Shown one piece after another: positions 11,760 to 25,962 of a stretch of DNA of 64,000 nt (position 1 is the stretch's first letter; each line of letters begins with the position of its first letter). The translations under genes and the position numbers were made by a program. This DNA comes from Auanema rhodensis. Taxonomy: Eukaryota > Nematoda > Chromadorea > Rhabditida > Rhabditidae. Location: positions 1,560,501 through 1,624,500 of the forward strand of contig OZ059900.1 of the NCBI GenBank assembly GCA_964057225.1, in the 5' to 3' direction. The notes below the pieces were generated by a model, which made no database searches, was not told the origin of the DNA, and worked only from the letters and a program-made list of their open reading frames with translations.

Positions 11760-13099
11760 TTTTCCGAGTTTTGAGTCCAATTGGGCTAAATCGCTCATAT
11801 ATATGATCAAAAGCATAGTTTTATTGTCTATGACAACAAAAGTCATCAATTAAACGCTAGTGATGTTTAAATACTGAATTTCGCTCAAATAGCATTACTA
11901 CACTAAGTATGGTCGTTTTTATGCCTTTAACACCATATACTCACCGATTTTTGGTACAAAATCTGTAATACTCGTAAATTTTGATCATATTCGTTAAGAT
12001 TTGAGAATCAAACATACAATACACAAAATCAGTCTATTTTTATGAGCTTGCACTGATATATATTCATTTTGATCAAAAAAGGTCGAAAATAGAAAGAATT
12101 TTTGAAATTTACGAGTTTTGAATCTAATTTGGCTAAATCGCTCATATATATGATCAAAAGCATAGTTTTACTGTCTATGATAACAAAAGTCTTCAAATAT
12201 ACACTAATAATGATTAAATCACTGAATTTCACTCAAATAGCATTACTACACTAAGTATGGTCGTTTTCATGCCTTTAACACCATATACTCACCGATTTTT
12301 GGTACAAAATCTGTGATACTCGTAAATTTTGATCATATTTGGTGAGATTCGAGAATCAAACACACAATACACGAAATAAGTTTATTTTTACGAGTTTGCA
12401 CTGATATTTATTCATTTTGATCAAAAAAGGTCGAAAATAGAAAGAATTTTTGAAATTTCCGAGTTTTGAGTCTAATTTGGCTAAATCGCTCATATATATG
12501 ATCAAAAGCATAGTTTTATTGTCTATGACAACAAAAGTCATCAATTAAACGCTAGTGATGTTTAAATACTGAATTTCGCTCAAATAGCATTACTACACTA
12601 AGTATGGTCGTTTTTATGCCTTTAACACCATATACTCACCGATTTTTGGTACAAAATCTGTGATACTCGTAAATTTTGATCATATTCGGTGAGATTCGAG
12701 GATCGAACACACAATACACGAAATAAGTTTATTTTGACGAGTTTGCACTGATATTTATTCTTTTTGATCAAAAAAGGTCGAAAATAGAAAGAATTTTTGA
12801 ATTTTCCGAGTTTTGAGTCCAATTGGGCTAAATCGCTCATATATATGATCAAAAGCATAGTTTTATTGTCTATAACAACAAAAGTCATCAATTAAACGCT
12901 AGTGATGTTTAAATACTGAATTTCACTCAAATAGCATTACTACACTAAGTATGGTCGTTTTTATGCCTTTAACACCATATACTCACCGATTTTTGGTACA
13001 AAATCTGTGATACTCGTAAATTTTGATCATATTCGGTGAGATTCGAGAATCAAACACACAATACACGAAATAAGTTTATTTTTACGAGTTTGCACTGAT

Positions 13100-15070
13100 A
13101 TTTATTCATTTTGATCAAAAAAGGTCGAAAATAGAAAGAATTTTTGAAATTTCCGAGTTTTGAGTCTAATTTGGCTAAATCGCTCATATACATGATCAGA
13201 AGCATAGTTTTATTGTCTATGACAACAAAAGTCATCAATTAAACGCTAGTGATGTTTAAATACTGATTTTCGCTCAAATAGCATTACTACACTAAGTATG
13301 GTCGTTTTTATGCCTTTAACACCATATACTCACCGATTTTTGGTACAAAATCTGTAATACTCGTAAATTTTGATCATATTCGTTAAGATTTGAGAATCAA
13401 ACATACAATACACAAAATCAGTCTATTTTTATGAGCTTGCACTGATATATATTCATTTTGATCAAAAAAGGTCGAAAATAGAAAGAATTTTTGAAATTTA
13501 CGAGTTTTGAATCTAATTTGGCTAAATCGCTCATATATATGATCAAAAGCATAGTTTTACTGTCTATGATAACAAAAGTCTTCAAATATACACTAATAAT
13601 GATTAAATCACTGAATTTCACTCAAATAGCATTACTACACTAAGTATGGTCGTTTTTATGCCTTTAACACCATATACTCACCGATTTTTGGTACAAAATC
13701 TGTAATACTTGTAAATTTTGATCATATTCGTTAAGATTCGAGAATCAAACACACAATACACGAAATAAGTTTATTTTTACGAGTTTGCACTGATATTTAT
13801 TCATTTTGATCAAAAAAGGTCGAAAATAGAAAGAATTTTTGAAATTTCCGAGTTTTGAGTCTAATTTGGCTAAATCGCTCATATACATGATCAGAAGCAT
13901 AGTTTTATTGTCTATGACAACAAAAGTCATCAATTAAACGCTAGTGATGTTTAAATACTGATTTTCGCTCAAATAGCATTACTACACTAAGTATGGTCGT
14001 TTTTATGCCTTTAACACCATACACTCACCGATTTTTGGTACAAAATCTGTAATACTCGTAAATTTTGATCATATTCGTTAAGATTTGAAAATCAAACACA
14101 CAATAAACAAAATCAGTCTATTTTTATGAGTTTGCACTGATATATATTCATTTTGATCAAAAAAGGTCGAAAATAGAAAGAATTTTCGAATTTTCCGAGT
14201 TTTGAGTCTAATTTGGCTAAATCGCTCATATATATGATCAGAAGCATAGTTTTATTGTATATGACAACAAAAGTCATTAGGTAAACACTAATGATGTTTA
14301 AATCACTAAATTTCGCTCAAATAGCATTACTACACTAAGTATGGTCGTTTTTATGCCTTTAACACCATATACTCACCGATTTTTGGTACAAAATCTGTAA
14401 TACTTGTAAATTTTGATCATATTCGTTAAGATTCGAGAATCAAACAATCAAATACACGAAATAAGTCTATTTTTATGAGTTTGCACTGATATTTATTCAT
14501 TTTGATCAAAAAAGGTCGAAAATAGAAAGAATTTTTGAATTTTCCGAGTTTTGAGTCCAATTGGGCTAAATCGCTCATATATATGATCAAAAGCATAGTT
14601 TTACTGTCTATGATAACAAAAGTCTTCAAATATACATTAATGATGTGTAAATCACTGAATTTCACTCAAATAGCTTTACTACACTAAGTATGGTCGTTTT
14701 TATGCCTTTAACACCATATACTCACCGATTTTTGGTACAAAATCTGTAATACTCGTAAATTTTGATCATATTCGTTAAAATTTGAGAATCAAACATACAA
14801 TACACAAAATCAGTCTATTTTTATGAGCTTGCACTGATATATATTCATTTTGATCAAAAAAGGTCGAAAATAGAAAGCATTTTTGAAATTTCCGAGTTTT
14901 GAGTCTAATTTGGCTAAATCGCTCATATATATGATCAAAAGCATAGTTTTACTGTCTATGATAACAAAAGTCTTCAAATATACACTAATAATGTGTAAAT
15001 CACTGAATTTCACTCAAATAGCTTTACTACACTAAGTATGGTCGTTTTTATGCCTTTAACACCATATACT
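13100..15070 (+). repeat. 19-monomer register copy of 6495-8465
   Basis: From about 13100 to 15070 the subtype order repeats that at about 6495-8465 with an offset of 6605 (19 monomers), including the R monomer (7671 and 14276) and the 349-bp monomer (7841 and 14446). A few differences exist, such as GAAAGCATTTTTG near 14878 versus GAAAGAATTTTTG near 8273. The same pair is seen in A2 (37894 and 44499), so it is also older than the large duplication. Confidence 0.75.
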
Positions 15071-17457
15071 CACCGATTTTTGGTACAAAATCTGTAATAC
15101 TCGTAAATTTCGATCATATTCGTTAAGATTCGAGAATCAAACACACAATACACGAAATAAGTTTATTTTTACCAGTTTGCACTGATATTTATTCATTTTG
15201 ATCAAAAAAGGTCGAAAATAGAAAGAATTTTTGAATTTTCCGAGTTTTTAGTCTAATTTGGCTAAATCGCTCATATACATGATCAGAAGCATAGTTTTAT
15301 TGTATATGACAACAAAAGTCATTAGGTAAACACTAATGATGTTTAAATCACTAAATTTCGCTCAAATAGCATTACTACACTAAGTATGGTCGTTTTTATG
15401 CCTTTAACACCATATACTCACCGATTTTTGGTACAAAATCTGTAATACTTGTAAATTTTGATCATATTTGTTAAGATTTGAGAATCAAACATACAATACA
15501 CAAAATCAGTCTATTTTTATGAGCTTGCACTGATATATATTCATTTTGATCAAAAAAGGTCGAAAATAGAAAGCATTTTTGAAATTTCCGAGTTTTGAGT
15601 CTAATTTGGCTAAATCGCTCATATATATGATCAAAAGCATAGTTTTACTGTCTATGATAACAAAAGTCTTCAAATATACACTAATAATGTGTAAATCACT
15701 GAATTTCACTCAAATAGCTTTACTACACTAAGTATGGTCGTTTTTATGCCTTTAACACCATATACTCAACGATTTTTGGTACAAAATCTGTAATACTCGT
15801 AAATTTTGATCATATTCGTTAAGATTTGAGAATCAAACATACAATACACAAAATCAGTCTATTTTTATGAGCTTGCACTGATATATATTCATTTTGATCA
15901 AAAAAGGTCGAAAATAGAAAGAATTTTTGAAATTTCCGAGTTTTTAGTCTAATTTGGCTAAATCGCTCATATACATGATCAGAAGCATAGTTTTATTGTC
16001 TATGACAACAAAAGTCTTCAAATATACACTAATAATGTGTAAATCACTGAATTTCACTCAAATAGCTTTACTACACTAAGTATGGTCGTTTTTATGCCTT
16101 TAACACCATATACTCAACGATTTTTGGTACAAAATCTGTAATACTCGTAAATTTTGATCATATTCGTTAAGATTTGAGAATCAAACATACAATACACAAA
16201 ATCAGTCTATTTTTATGAGCTTGCACTGATATATATTCATTTTGATCAAAAAAGGTCGAAAATAGAAAGAATTTTTGAAATTTCCGAGTTTTGAGTCTAA
16301 TTTGGCTAAATCGCTCATATATATGATCAAAAGCATAGTTTTATTGTCTATGACAACAAAAGTCATCAATTAAACGCTAGTGATGTTTAAATACTGAATT
16401 TCGCTCAAATAGCATTACTACACTAAGTATGGTCGTTTTTATGCCTTTAACACCATATACTCACCGATTTTTGGTACAAAATCTGTGATACTCGTAAATT
16501 TTGATCATATTCGGTGAGATTCGAGGATCGAACACACAATACACGAAATGAGTTTATTTTGACGAGTTTGCACTGATATTTATTCATTTTGATCAAAAAA
16601 GTTCGAAAATAGAAAGAATTTTTGAAATTTCCGAGTTTTGAGTCTAATTTGGCTAAATCGCTCATATACATGATCAGAAGCATAGTTTTATTGTATATGA
16701 CAACAAAAGTCATTAGGTAAACACTAATGATGTTTAAATCACTAAATTTCGCTCAAATAGCATTACTACACTAAGTATGGTCGTTTTTATGCCTTTAACA
16801 CCATATACTCACCGATTTTTGGTACAAAATCTGTAATACTTGTAAATTTTGATCATATTCGTTAAGATTTGAGAATCAAACATACAATACACAAAATCAG
16901 TCTATTTTTATGAGCTTGCACTGATATATATTCATTTTGATCAAAAAAGGTCGAAAATAGAAAGCATTTTTGAAATTTCCGAGTTTTGAGTCTAATTTGG
17001 CTAAATCGCTCATATATATGATCAAAAGCATAGTTTTACTGTCTATGATAACAAAAGTCTTCAAATATACACTAATAATGTGTAAATCACTGAATTTCAC
17101 TCAAATAGCTTTACTACACTAAGTATGGTCGTTTTTATGCCTTTAACACCATATACTCAACGATTTTTGGTACAAAATCTGTAATACTCGTAAATTTTGA
17201 TCATATTCGTTAAGATTTGAGAATCAAACATACAATACACAAAATCAGTCTATTTTTATGAGCTTGCACTGATATATATTCATTTTGATCAAAAAAGGTC
17301 GAAAATAGAAAGAATTTTTGAAATTTCCGAGTTTTTAGTCTAATTTGGCTAAATCGCTCATATACATGATCAGAAGCATAGTTTTATTGTCTATGACAAC
17401 AAAAGTCTTCAAATATACACTAATAATGTGTAAATCACTGAATTTCACTCAAATAGC

Positions 17458-18418
17458 ATTACTACACTAAGTATGGTCGTTTTCATGCCTTTAACACCAT
17501 ATACTCACCGATTTTTGGTACAAAATCTGTGATACTCGTAAATTCTGATCATATTTGGTGAGATTCGAGAATCAAACACACAATACACGAAATAAGTTTA
17601 TTTTTATGAGCTTGCACTGATATATATTCATTTTGATCAAAAAAGGTCGAAAATAGAAAGAATTTTTGAATTTTCCGAGTTTTGAGTCCAATTGGGCTAA
17701 ATCGCTCATATATATGATCAAAAGCATAGTTTTATTGTCTATAACAACAAAAGTCATCAATTAAACGCTAGTGATGTTTAAATACTGAATTTCACTCAAA
17801 TAGCATTACTACACTAAGTATGGTCGTTTTTATGCCTTTAACACCATATACTCACCGATTTTTGGTACAAAATCTGTAATACTTGTAAATTTTGATCATA
17901 TTCGTTAAGATTTGAGAATCAAACATACAATACACAAAATCAGTCTATTTTTATGAGCTTGCACTGATATATATTCATTTTGATCAAAAAAGGTCGAAAA
18001 TAGAAAGAATTTTTGAAATTTCCGAGTTTTTAGTCTAATTTGGCTAAATCGCTCATATACATGATCAGAAGCATAGTTTTATTGTCTATGACAACAAAAG
18101 TCTTCAAATATACACTAATAATGTGTAAATCACTGAATTTCACTCAAATAGCATTACTACACTAAGTATGGTCGTTTTTATGCCTTTAACACCATATACT
18201 CACCGATTTTTGGTACAAAATCTGTAATACTCGTAAATTTTGATCATATTCGTTAAGATTTGAGAATCAAACACACAATAAACAAAATCAGTCTATTTTT
18301 ATGAGCTTGCACTGATATATATTCATTTTGATCAAAAAAGGTCGAAAATAGAAAGAATTTTTGAATTTTCCGAGTTTTGAGTCCAATTGGGCTAAATCGC
18401 TCATATATATGATCAAAA
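17458..18418 (+). repeat. Junction monomers between A1 and B
   Basis: About three monomers link block A1 to block B. The first begins as a copy of the sequence near 777-915 (with ATTCTGATCATATTTGG), then switches near 17597 to the B form ATGAGCTTGC, then to a Q middle segment and a TATAAC right segment. The next is T-like. The last is B-like on the left and Q-like in the middle, and is shared with 30417-30570. No non-satellite sequence lies here. Confidence 0.8.
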
Positions 18419-21400
18419 GCATAGTTTTATTGTCTATAACAACAAAAGTCATCAATTAAACGCTAGTGATGTTTAAATACTGAATTTCACTCAAATAGCA
18501 TTACTACACTAAGTATGGTCGTTTTTATGCCTTTAACACCATATACTCACCGATTTTTGGTACAAAATCTGTGATACTCGTAAATTTTGATCATATTTGG
18601 TGAGATTCGAGAATCAAACACACAATACACGAAATAAGTTTATTTTTACGAGTTTGCACTGATATTTATTCATTTTGATCAAAAAAGGTCGAAAATAGAA
18701 AGAATTTTTGAAATTTCCGAGTTTTGAGTCTAATTTGGCTAAATCGCTCATATATATGATCAAAAGCATAGTTTTATTGTCTATGACAACAAAAGTCATC
18801 AATTAAACGCTAGTGATGTTTAAATACTGAATTTCGCTCAAATAGCATTACTACACTAAGTATGGTCGTTTTTATGCCTTTAACACCATATACTCACCGA
18901 TTTTTGGTACAAAATCTGTAATACTCGTAAATTTTGATCATATTCGTTAAGATTTGAGAATCAAACATACAATACACAAAATCAGTCTATTTTTATGAGC
19001 TTGCACTGATATATATTCATTTTGATCAAAAAAGGTCGAAAATAGAAAGAATTTTTGAAATTTACGAGTTTTGAATCTAATTTGGCTAAATCGCTCATAT
19101 ATATGATCAAAAGCATAGTTTTACTGTCTATGATAACAAAAGTCTTCAAATATACACTAATAATGATTAAATCACTGAATTTCACTCAAATAGCATTACT
19201 ACACTAAGTATGGTCGTTTTCATGCCTTTAACACCATATACTCACCGATTTTTGGTACAAAATCTGTGATACTCGTAAATTCTGATCATATTTGGTGAGA
19301 TTCGAGAATCAAACACACAATACACGAAATAAGTTTATTTTTACGAGTTTGCACTGATATTTATTCATTTTGATCAAAAAAGGTCGAAAATAGAAAGAAT
19401 TTTTGAAATTTCCGAGTTTTGAGTCTAATTTGGCTAAATCGCTCATATATATGATCAAAAGCATAGTTTTATTGTCTATGACAACAAAAGTCATCAATTA
19501 AACGCTAGTGATGTTTAAATACTGAATTTCGCTCAAATAGCATTACTACACTAAGTATGGTCGTTTTTATGCCTTTAACACCATATACTCACCGATTTTT
19601 GGTACAAAATCTGTGATACTCGTAAATTTTGATCATATTCGGTGAGATTCGAGAATCAAACACACAATACACGAAATAAGTTTATTTTTACGAGTTTGCA
19701 CTGATATTTATTCATTTTGATCAAAAAAGGTCGAAAATAGAAAGAATTTTTGAAATTTCCGAGTTTTGAGTCTAATTTGGCTAAATCGCTCATATATATG
19801 ATCAAAAGCATAGTTTTATTGTCTATGACAACAAAAGTCATCAATTAAACGCTAGTGATGTTTAAATACTGAATTTCGCTCAAATAGCATTACTACACTA
19901 AGTATGGTCGTTTTCATGCCTTTAACACCATATACTCACCGATTTTTGGTACAAAATCTGTGATACTCGTAAATTTTGATCATATTCGGTGAGATTCGAG
20001 AATCAAACACACAATACACGAAATAAGTTTATTTTTACGAGTTTGCACTGATATTTATTCATTTTGATCAAAAAAGGTCGAAAATAGAAAGAATTTTTGA
20101 AATTTCCGAGTTTTGAGTCTAATTTGGCTAAATCGCTCATATATATGATCAAAAGCATAGTTTTATTGTCTATGACAACAAAAGTCATAAATTAAACGCT
20201 AGTGATGTTTAAATACTGATTTTCGCTCAAATAGCATTACTACACTAAGTATGGTCGTTTTTATGCCTTTAACACCATATACTCACCGATTTTTGGTACA
20301 AAATCTGTGATACTCGTAAATTTTGATCATATTCGGTGAGATTCGAGGATCGAACACACAATACACGAAATATGTTTATTTTGACGAGTTTGCACTGATA
20401 TTTATTCATTTTGATCAAAAAAGGTCGAAAATAGAAAGAATTTTTGAAATTTCCGAGTTTTGAGTCTAATTTGGCTAAATCGCTCATATACATGATCAGA
20501 AGCATAGTTTTATTGTCTATGACAACAAAAGTCATCAATTAAACGCTAGTGATGTTTAAATACTGATTTTCGCTCAAATAGCATTACTACACTAAGTATG
20601 GTCGTTTTTATGCCTTTAACACCATATACTCACCGATTTTTGGTACAAAATCTGTAATACTCGTAAATTTTGATCATATTCGTTAAGATTCGAAAATCAA
20701 ACACACAATAAACAAAATCAGTCTATTTTTATGAGCTTGCACTGATATATATTCATTTTGATCAAAAAAGGTCGAAAATAGAAAGAATTTTTGAAATTTA
20801 CGAGTTTTGAGTCTAATTTGGCTAAATCGCTCATATATATGATCAAAAGCATAGTTTTACTGTCTATGATAACAAAAGTCTTCAAATATACACTAATAAT
20901 GTGTAAATCACTGAATTTCACTCAAATGCATTACTACACTAAGTATGGTCGTTTTTATGCCTTTAACACCATATACTCACCGATTTTTGGTACAAAATCT
21001 GTAATACTTGTAAATTTTGATCATATTCGTTAAGATTCGAGAATCAAACACACAATACACGAAATAAGTTTATTTTTACGAGTTTGCACTGATATTTATT
21101 CATTTTGATCAAAAAAGGTCGAAAATAGAAAGAATTTTTGAAATTTCCGAGTTTTGAGTCTAATTTGGCTAAATTGCTCATATACATGATCAGAAGCATA
21201 GTTTTATTGTCAATGACAACAAAAGTCATCAATTAAACGCTAGTGATGTTTAAATACTGATTTTCGCTCAAATAGCATTACTACACTAAGTATGGTCATT
21301 TTTATGCCTTTAACACCATATACTCACCGATTTTTGGTACAAAATCTGTAATACTCGTAAATTTTGATCATATTCGTTAAGATTTGAGAATCAAACACAC

Positions 21401-23123
21401 AATAAACAAAATCAGTCTATTTTTATGAGCTTGCACTGATATATATTCATTTTGATCAAAAAAGGTCGAAAATAGAAAGAATTTTTGAATTTTCCGAGTT
21501 TTGAGTCTAATTTGGCTAAATCGCTCATATATATGATCAAAAGCATAGTTTTATTGTCTATGACAACAAAAGTCATCAATTAAACGCTAGTGATGTTTAA
21601 ATACTGAATTTCACTCAAATAGCATTACTACACTAAGTATGGTCGTTTTTATGCCTTTAACACCATATACTCACCGATTTTTGGTACAAAATCTGTGATA
21701 CTCGTAAATTTTGATCATATTCGGTGAGATTCGAGGATCGAACACACAATACACGAAATATGTTTATTTTGACGAGTTTGCACTGATATTTATTCATTTT
21801 GATCAAAAAAGGTCGAAAATAGAAAGAATTTTTGAAATTTCCGAGTTTTGAATCTAATTTGGCTAAATCGCTCATATACATGATCAGAAGCATAGTTTTA
21901 TTGTCTATGACAACAAAAGTCATCAATTAAACGCTAGTGATGTTTAAATACTGATTTTCGCTCAAATAGCATTACTACACTAAGTATGGTCGTTTTTATG
22001 CCTTTAACACCATATACTCACCGATTTTTGGTACAAAATCTGTAATACTCGTAAATTTTGATCATATTCGTTAAGATTTGAAAATCAAACACACAATAAA
22101 CAAAATCAGTCTATTTTTATGAGCTTGCACTGATATATATTCATTTTGATCAAAAAAGGTCGAAAATAGAAAGAATTTTTGAAATTTACGAGTTTTGAAT
22201 CTAATTTGGCTAAATCGCTCATATATATGATCAAAAGCATAGTTTTACTGTCTATGATAACAAAAGTCTTCAAATATACACTAATAATGATTAAATCACT
22301 GAATTTCACTCAAATAGCATTACTACACTAAGTATGGTCGTTTTCATGCCTTTAACACCATATATTCACCGATTTTTGGTACAAAATCTGTAATACTTGT
22401 AAATTTTGATCATATTCGTTAAGATTCGAGAATCAAACACACAATACACGAAATAAGTTTATTTTTACGAGTTTGCACTGATATTTATTCATTTTGATCA
22501 AAAAAGGTCGAAAATAGAAAGAATTTTTGAAATTTCCGAGTTTTGAGTCTAATTTGGCTAAATCGCTCATATATATGATCAAAAGCATAGTTTTATTGTC
22601 TATGACAACAAAAGTCATCAATTAAACGCTAGTGATGTTTAAATACTGAATTTCGCTCAAATAGCATTACTACACTAAGTATGGTCGTTTTTATGCCTTT
22701 AACACCATATACTCACCGATTTTTGGTACAAAATCTGTAATACTCGTAAATTTTGATCATATTCGTTAAGATTTGAGAATCAAACACACAATAAACAAAA
22801 TCAGTCTATTTTTATGAGCTTGCACTGATATATATTCATTTTGATCAAAAAAGGTCGAAAATAGAAAGAATTTTTGAATTTTCCGAGTTTTGAGTCCAAT
22901 TGGGCTAAATCGCTCATATATATGATCAAAAGCATAGTTTTATTGTCTATAACAACAAAAGTCATCAATTAAACGCTAGTGATGTTTAAATACTGAATTT
23001 CACTCAAATAGCATTACTACACTAAGTATGGTCGTTTTTATGCCTTTAACACCATATACTCACCGATTTTTGGTACAAAATCTGTGATACTCGTAAATTT
23101 TGATCATATTCGGTGAGATTCGA
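18419..23123 (+). repeat. Third, shorter copy of the start of block A (block B)
   Basis: It matches 1-4705 at a constant offset of 18418 (53 monomers) and 30571 onward at 12152 (35 monomers). The order of subtypes and private variants agrees, including GTCATAAATT near 20187 and GTCATTTTT near 21297. It ends where A1 has a G monomer (GAGGATCG) and B continues with GAGAATCA. Small differences exist, for example ATTTGG at 18596-18600 versus ATTCGG in A1, and GATTCGAAAATC near 20689 versus GATTTGAAAATC. Confidence 0.9.
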
Positions 23124-25962
23124 GAATCAAACACACAATACACGAAATAAGTTTATTTTTACGAGTTTGCACTGATATTTATTCATTTTGATCAAAAAAG
23201 GTCGAAAATAGAAAGAATTTTTGAAATTTCCGAGTTTTGAGTCTAATTTGGCTAAATCGCTCATATATATGATCAAAAGCATAGTTTTATTGTCTATGAC
23301 AACAAAAGTCATCAATTAAACGCTAGTGATGTTTAAATACTGAATTTCGCTCAAATAGCATTACTACACTAAGTATGGTCGTTTTTATGCCTTTAACACC
23401 ATATACTCACCGATTTTTGGTACAAAATCTGTAATACTCGTAAATTTTGATCATATTCGTTAAGATTTGAGAATCAAACATACAATACACAAAATCAGTC
23501 TATTTTTATGAGCTTGCACTGATATATATTCATTTTGATCAAAAAAGGTCGAAAATAGAAAGAATTTTTGAAATTTACGAGTTTTGAATCTAATTTGGCT
23601 AAATCGCTCATATATATGATCAAAAGCATAGTTTTACTGTCTATGATAACAAAAGTCTTCAAATATACACTAATAATGATTAAATCACTGAATTTCACTC
23701 AAATAGCATTACTACACTAAGTATGGTCGTTTTCATGCCTTTAACACCATATACTCACCGATTTTTGGTACAAAATCTGTGATACTCGTAAATTTTGATC
23801 ATATTTGGTGAGATTCGAGAATCAAACACACAATACACGAAATAAGTTTATTTTTACGAGTTTGCACTGATATTTATTCATTTTGATCAAAAAAGGTCGA
23901 AAATAGAAAGAATTTTTGAAATTTCCGAGTTTTGAGTCTAATTTGGCTAAATCGCTCATATATATGATCAAAAGCATAGTTTTATTGTCTATGACAACAA
24001 AAGTCATCAATTAAACGCTAGTGATGTTTAAATACTGAATTTCGCTCAAATAGCATTACTACACTAAGTATGGTCGTTTTTATGCCTTTAACACCATATA
24101 CTCACCGATTTTTGGTACAAAATCTGTAATACTCGTAAATTTTGATCATATTCGGTGAGATTCGAGAATCAAACACACAATACACGAAATAAGTTTATTT
24201 TGACGAGTTTGCACTGATATTTATTCATTTTGATCAAAAAAGGTCGAAAATAGAAAGAATTTTTGAAATTTCCGAGTTTTGAGTCTAATTTGGCTAAATC
24301 GCTCATATATATGACCAAAAGCATAGTTTTATTGTCTATGACAACAAAAGTCATCAATTAAACGCTAGTGATGTTTAAATACTGAATTTCGCTCAAATAG
24401 CATTACTACACTAAGTATGGTCGTTTTTATGCCTTTAACACCATATACTCACCGATTTTTGGTACAAAATCTGTAATACTCGTAAATTTTGATCATATTC
24501 GTTAAGATTTGAGAATCAAACACACAATAAACAAAATCAGTCTATTTTTATGAGCTTGCACTGATATATATTCATTTTGATCAAAAAAGGTCGAAAATAG
24601 AAAGAATTTTTGAATTTTCCGAGTTTTGAGTCCAATTGGGCTAAATCGCTCATATATATGATCAAAAGCATAGTTTTATTGTCTATAACAACAAAAGTCA
24701 TCAATTAAACGCTAGTGATGTTTAAATACTGAATTTCACTCAAATAGCATTACTACACTAAGTATGGTCGTTTTTATGCCTTTAACACCATATACTCACC
24801 GATTTTTGGTACAAAATCTGTGATACTCGTAAATTTTGATCATATTCGGTGAGATTCGAGAATCAAACACACAATACACGAAATAAGTTTATTTTTACGA
24901 GTTTGCACTGATATTTATTCATTTTGATCAAAAAAGGTCGAAAATAGAAAGAATTTTTGAAATTTCCGAGTTTTGAGTCTAATTTGGCTAAATCGCTCAT
25001 ATATATGATCAAAAGCATAGTTTTATTGTCTATGACAACAAAAGTCATCAATTAAACGCTAGTGATGTTTAAATACTGAATTTCGCTCAAATAGCATTAC
25101 TACACTAAGTATGGTCGTTTTTATGCCTTTAACACCATATACTCACCGATTTTTGGTACAAAATCTGTAATACTCGTAAATTTTGATCATATTCGTTAAG
25201 ATTTGAGAATCAAACATACAATACACAAAATCAGTCTATTTTTATGAGCTTGCACTGATATATATTCATTTTGATCAAAAAAGGTCGAAAATAGAAAGAA
25301 TTTTTGAAATTTACGAGTTTTGAATCTAATTTGGCTAAATCGCTCATATATATGATCAAAAGCATAGTTTTACTGTCTATGATAACAAAAGTCTTCAAAT
25401 ATACACTAATAATGATTAAATCACTGAATTTCACTCAAATAGCATTACTACACTAAGTATGGTCGTTTTCATGCCTTTAACACCATATACTCACCGATTT
25501 TTGGTACAAAATCTGTGATACTCGTAAATTTTGATCATATTTGGTGAGATTCGAGAATCAAACACACAATACACGAAATAAGTTTATTTTTACGAGTTTG
25601 CACTGATATTTATTCATTTTGATCAAAAAAGGTCGAAAATAGAAAGAATTTTTGAAATTTCCGAGTTTTGAGTCTAATTTGGCTAAATCGCTCATATATA
25701 TGATCAAAAGCATAGTTTTATTGTCTATGACAACAAAAGTCATCAATTAAACGCTAGTGATGTTTAAATACTGAATTTCGCTCAAATAGCATTACTACAC
25801 TAAGTATGGTCGTTTTTATGCCTTTAACACCATATACTCACCGATTTTTGGTACAAAATCTGTAATACTCGTAAATTTTGATCATATTCGGTGAGATTCG
25901 AGAATCAAACACACAATACACGAAATAAGTTTATTTTGACGAGTTTGCACTGATATTTATTC
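22467..25962 (+). repeat. Tandem 5-monomer higher-order repeat (1736 bp)
   Basis: The stretch 22467-24226 matches 24203-25962 at an offset of 1736, slightly more than one full period, so this is a true tandem five-monomer repeat of about two copies. The first mismatches bounding it are T/G at 22466/24202 and A/T at 24227/25963. A private change (ATGACCAAAAG near 24314) marks one copy. It overlaps the end of block B, so it formed from B-type sequence. Confidence 0.82.

Larger units (their letters stand above)
1..17457 (+). repeat. Large duplicated block, copy A1
   Basis: This ~50-monomer segment matches 30571-47680 with the same order of subtypes and private variants. The offset is 30570 up to about 3.2 kb and 30223 after about 3.6 kb, because A2 lacks one monomer. 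The match ends at 17457, where A1 continues GCATTAC and A2 continues GCTTTAC. The left end lies outside the window. I noticed only a handful of base differences besides one short patch (10235-10382): for example 7807, 15470, 16602, 16691 and 16901. Confidence 0.92.
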
